Positions 14,167 through 15,263 of a stretch of DNA of 15,263 nt are shown here, in pieces. Where the stretch lies: contig DATAYF010000088.1 of NCBI GenBank assembly GCA_036272735.1, positions 1 to 15,263 on the forward strand, given 5' to 3'. How positions within the stretch are numbered: position 1 is the stretch's first letter; each line of letters begins with the position of its first letter. The position numbers and the translations under genes were made by a program. Below the pieces are notes generated by a model. That model saw nothing but the letters and a program-made list of their open reading frames with translations, was not told where the DNA came from and did not search any database. This stretch comes from DATAYF01 sp036272735 (GTDB lineage Bacteria; Chloroflexota; Ktedonobacteria; Ktedonobacterales; Ktedonobacteraceae).

Positions 14167-14634
14167 TTGACTAGTCTTAGCTCCGGTTTCATTTTCGCGA
14201 CTGTGTTCGCGGCCAACGCCTCTGGTTTGCCCGCGAACCTGGTCTTGATTGTCTCGATCACGCTCTGGGTGACGGGCCTGCTGTGCCTGCTCAATGTCGC
14301 ACTGGCGATTGTGTTTCGTAAGCGCAAGTGGCGCGAGGTCGTGTCGTACTACACGGCATGTATTATTGAACTGCTGGTCTTTGTGCTGGCGTTGCTCTTT
14401 ATGATTGGCGTCATTAAAAGCGCGCCGTTCCACCTGCCTCCTGATCTGCCCTTCAACCAGGGAGAAATCGCCGCCGCGCTGGCTATCGGCATCGGGCTAT
14501 TTCCGGCTGCGTACTGGCATCGCGTCAATCTATCCGATCTGCCTGAGCGTATCGCTGAAGATGGTAGGACGATGAAAGAACACCGCGCCGGGGTCAGCGT
14601 GCACAACAGTTTGCCTGGCGAATGGATGAATTAA
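14167..14634 (+). CDS. Small three-TM membrane protein of unknown function
   Basis: The 155-aa protein starts at TTG and has three hydrophobic helices: about 22-50 (LVLIVSITLWVTGLLCLLNV), 60-83 (TACIIELLVFVLALLFMIGV) and 99-116. A basic loop, RKRKWRE (51-57), follows the first helix, and the C-terminal 40 residues are polar. I do not recognise a family. The codons read consistently with a real gene, and the ribosome binding site supports it. It follows kinase 2 after 29 bp on the same strand, suggesting an operon and possibly a role as a partner or target of the kinase. That role is inferred from proximity only. Its 3' end is directly abutted by the right end of an IS200/IS605-type element, 7 nt after the stop codon. 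Confidence 0.7.
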   Translation: MTSLSSGFIFATVFAANASGLPANLVLIVSITLWVTGLLCLLNVALAIVFRKRKWREVVSYYTACIIELLVFVLALLFMIGVIKSAPFHLPPDLPFNQGEIAAALAIGIGLFPAAYWHRVNLSDLPERIAEDGRTMKEHRAGVSVHNSLPGEWMN

Positions 14635-14641
14635 CATACAC

Positions 14642-14645
14642 TTGA
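14642..14645 (-). other. Candidate right-end boundary of the IS200/IS605 element
   Basis: On the minus strand the sequence after the hairpin reads TAAG then TCAA (complement of 14642-14645). TCAA is the right-end cleavage tetranucleotide of IS608-type elements. The position, a few nt outside the hairpin, is as expected. The assignment is by analogy, because the left end and its target site lie outside the window. Confidence 0.4.
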
Positions 14646-14646
14646 C

Positions 14647-15263
14647 TTACTCCCCACGCCTGAAGGGCGGGGGATTCTTGCCGTCACCAGCAAGAGTTCC
14701 TGTTTCACTGGTGCCTGCCTGTGACCCTTTCGAGTCAGCAGGTCTTACAGCACCTCCGCAGGCATTGAGTGCCGTGAGCCCCACGGACAACAGATTTTTG
14801 GCGGCGTTGATGTCTCGGTCGTGGCACGTCCCGCAGTTGGGACACGACCACGACCGGATATCAAGCGGTAATTCCTCTAGAACATGCAGGCACGCACTAC
14901 ACGTCTTGCTCGATGGATACCAGCGGTCAATCTTGACCACGCTGCGCCCATACCACTGTGCCTTGTATTCTAATTGGCGCACAAACTCAGACCAGCCCAC
15001 ATCGCTAATAGCCTTCGCAAGCTTGTGATTTTTCAGCATGCCTTTCACATTCAGCGTCTCCACACAGATCACGCGGGTTCTCGCGGATCAGTTGGGTAGA
15101 CACTTTGTGCTGAAAGTCACGGCGTGCATCGGCAATACGAGCGTGCCATCGTGCGACCTTGAGGCGGGCCTTGTTCCGGTTCTTGCTGCCCTTTTTCTTT
15201 CTGGCGTGCTGGCGTTGGGCACGGGCGAGTTTCTTCTCATCGCGTGCATAGTATTTGGGATTG
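14647..15263 (-). pseudogene. tnpB: tnpB of an IS200/IS605-family element, frameshifted and partial
   Basis: The 3' part encodes typical TnpB features: the RuvC-II strand ICVETLNVKGM with its glutamate, KIDRWYPSSKTCSAC, a zinc finger (CSAC...CPNC) and the RuvC-III motif HDRDINAAKNL. Upstream (15073-15262) another frame encodes the preceding TnpB segment: NPKYYARDEKKLARAQ at the window edge, then KVARWHARIADARRDF and LIRENP. From the AAT at 15262 to the GTG at 15072 there are 63 codons plus one extra base. The two parts are therefore out of frame, by an inserted base or a two-base loss near 15073-15079. The first frame then runs to a stop. TnpB is an RNA-guided DNA nuclease of transposons. This copy should be inactive unless the shift is a sequencing error. 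The N-terminus, including RuvC-I, lies beyond the right edge. Confidence 0.85.
14651..14674. repeat. Right-end subterminal hairpin of the IS200/IS605 element
   Basis: TCCCC (14651-14655), a bulged A, CGCC (14657-14660), a 5-nt loop, GGCG (14666-14669) and GGGGA (14670-14674) form an imperfect 9-bp stem with one bulge. Such bulged hairpins just inside the right end are the TnpA recognition sites of this IS family. The stem overlaps the last codons of tnpB. In related elements this region also forms the 3' part of the TnpB guide RNA scaffold. Confidence 0.8.

Noticed and set aside
14642..15028. Plus-strand open frame opposite tnpB
   Set aside because: It is antisense to clear TnpB zinc-finger and RuvC motifs and encodes no recognisable protein.

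Overview
The window looks like a chromosomal segment of a Chloroflexota bacterium, most likely class Ktedonobacteria. This is inferred from the Hanks-type Ser/Thr kinases with 'GTCTLQ..(I/V)GQGGMGAV' N-termini and LamG/DUF1080-like extracellular domains, the bacterial Ski2/Mtr4-like DSHCT helicase, and an IS200/IS605-type TnpB. No rRNA, tRNA or CRISPR array is visible.

Layout. Bases 1-822: a Nudix hydrolase gene on the minus strand, bracketed by two perfect palindromes (1-58 and 739-794). Bases 823-4995: a minus-strand operon of a MarR-family regulator followed by two ABC exporter half-transporters that overlap by 4 nt. Residue changes place one degenerate and one canonical ATP site in the predicted heterodimer, the pattern of BmrCD/LmrCD/TM287-288-type drug exporters. 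Bases 4996-5236: a divergent control region with a promoter on each strand and repeated TTGCAA boxes. Bases 5237-5917: a two-TM protein with a bacterial PH-like domain on the plus strand. A third palindrome of the same family (5930-5979) follows it, then a Ski2/Mtr4-like helicase (6067-8613) ending in a clear intrinsic terminator (8617-8642).

Bases 8819-14634 hold two tandem paralogous transmembrane Ser/Thr kinases and a small three-TM membrane protein. The kinase cores and extracellular domains are conserved between the paralogues, but the intracellular linkers are completely different. Between them lies a 173-bp hairpin/MITE-like inverted repeat (11142-11314). At the right edge is the 3' part of an IS200/IS605-family tnpB on the minus strand. 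Its right-end hairpin lies just after the small membrane gene, and a frameshift near 15073 makes it a probable pseudogene.

The most unusual signal is the family of three long, loopless palindromes. They share the centre GGTTTCCGGAAACC, differ in the middle of their arms, and every difference is exactly compensated in the opposite arm. All three sit within about 80 bp of the 3' end of a gene. The second is the tandem receptor-kinase pair, with a shared juxtamembrane motif and a swapped linker.
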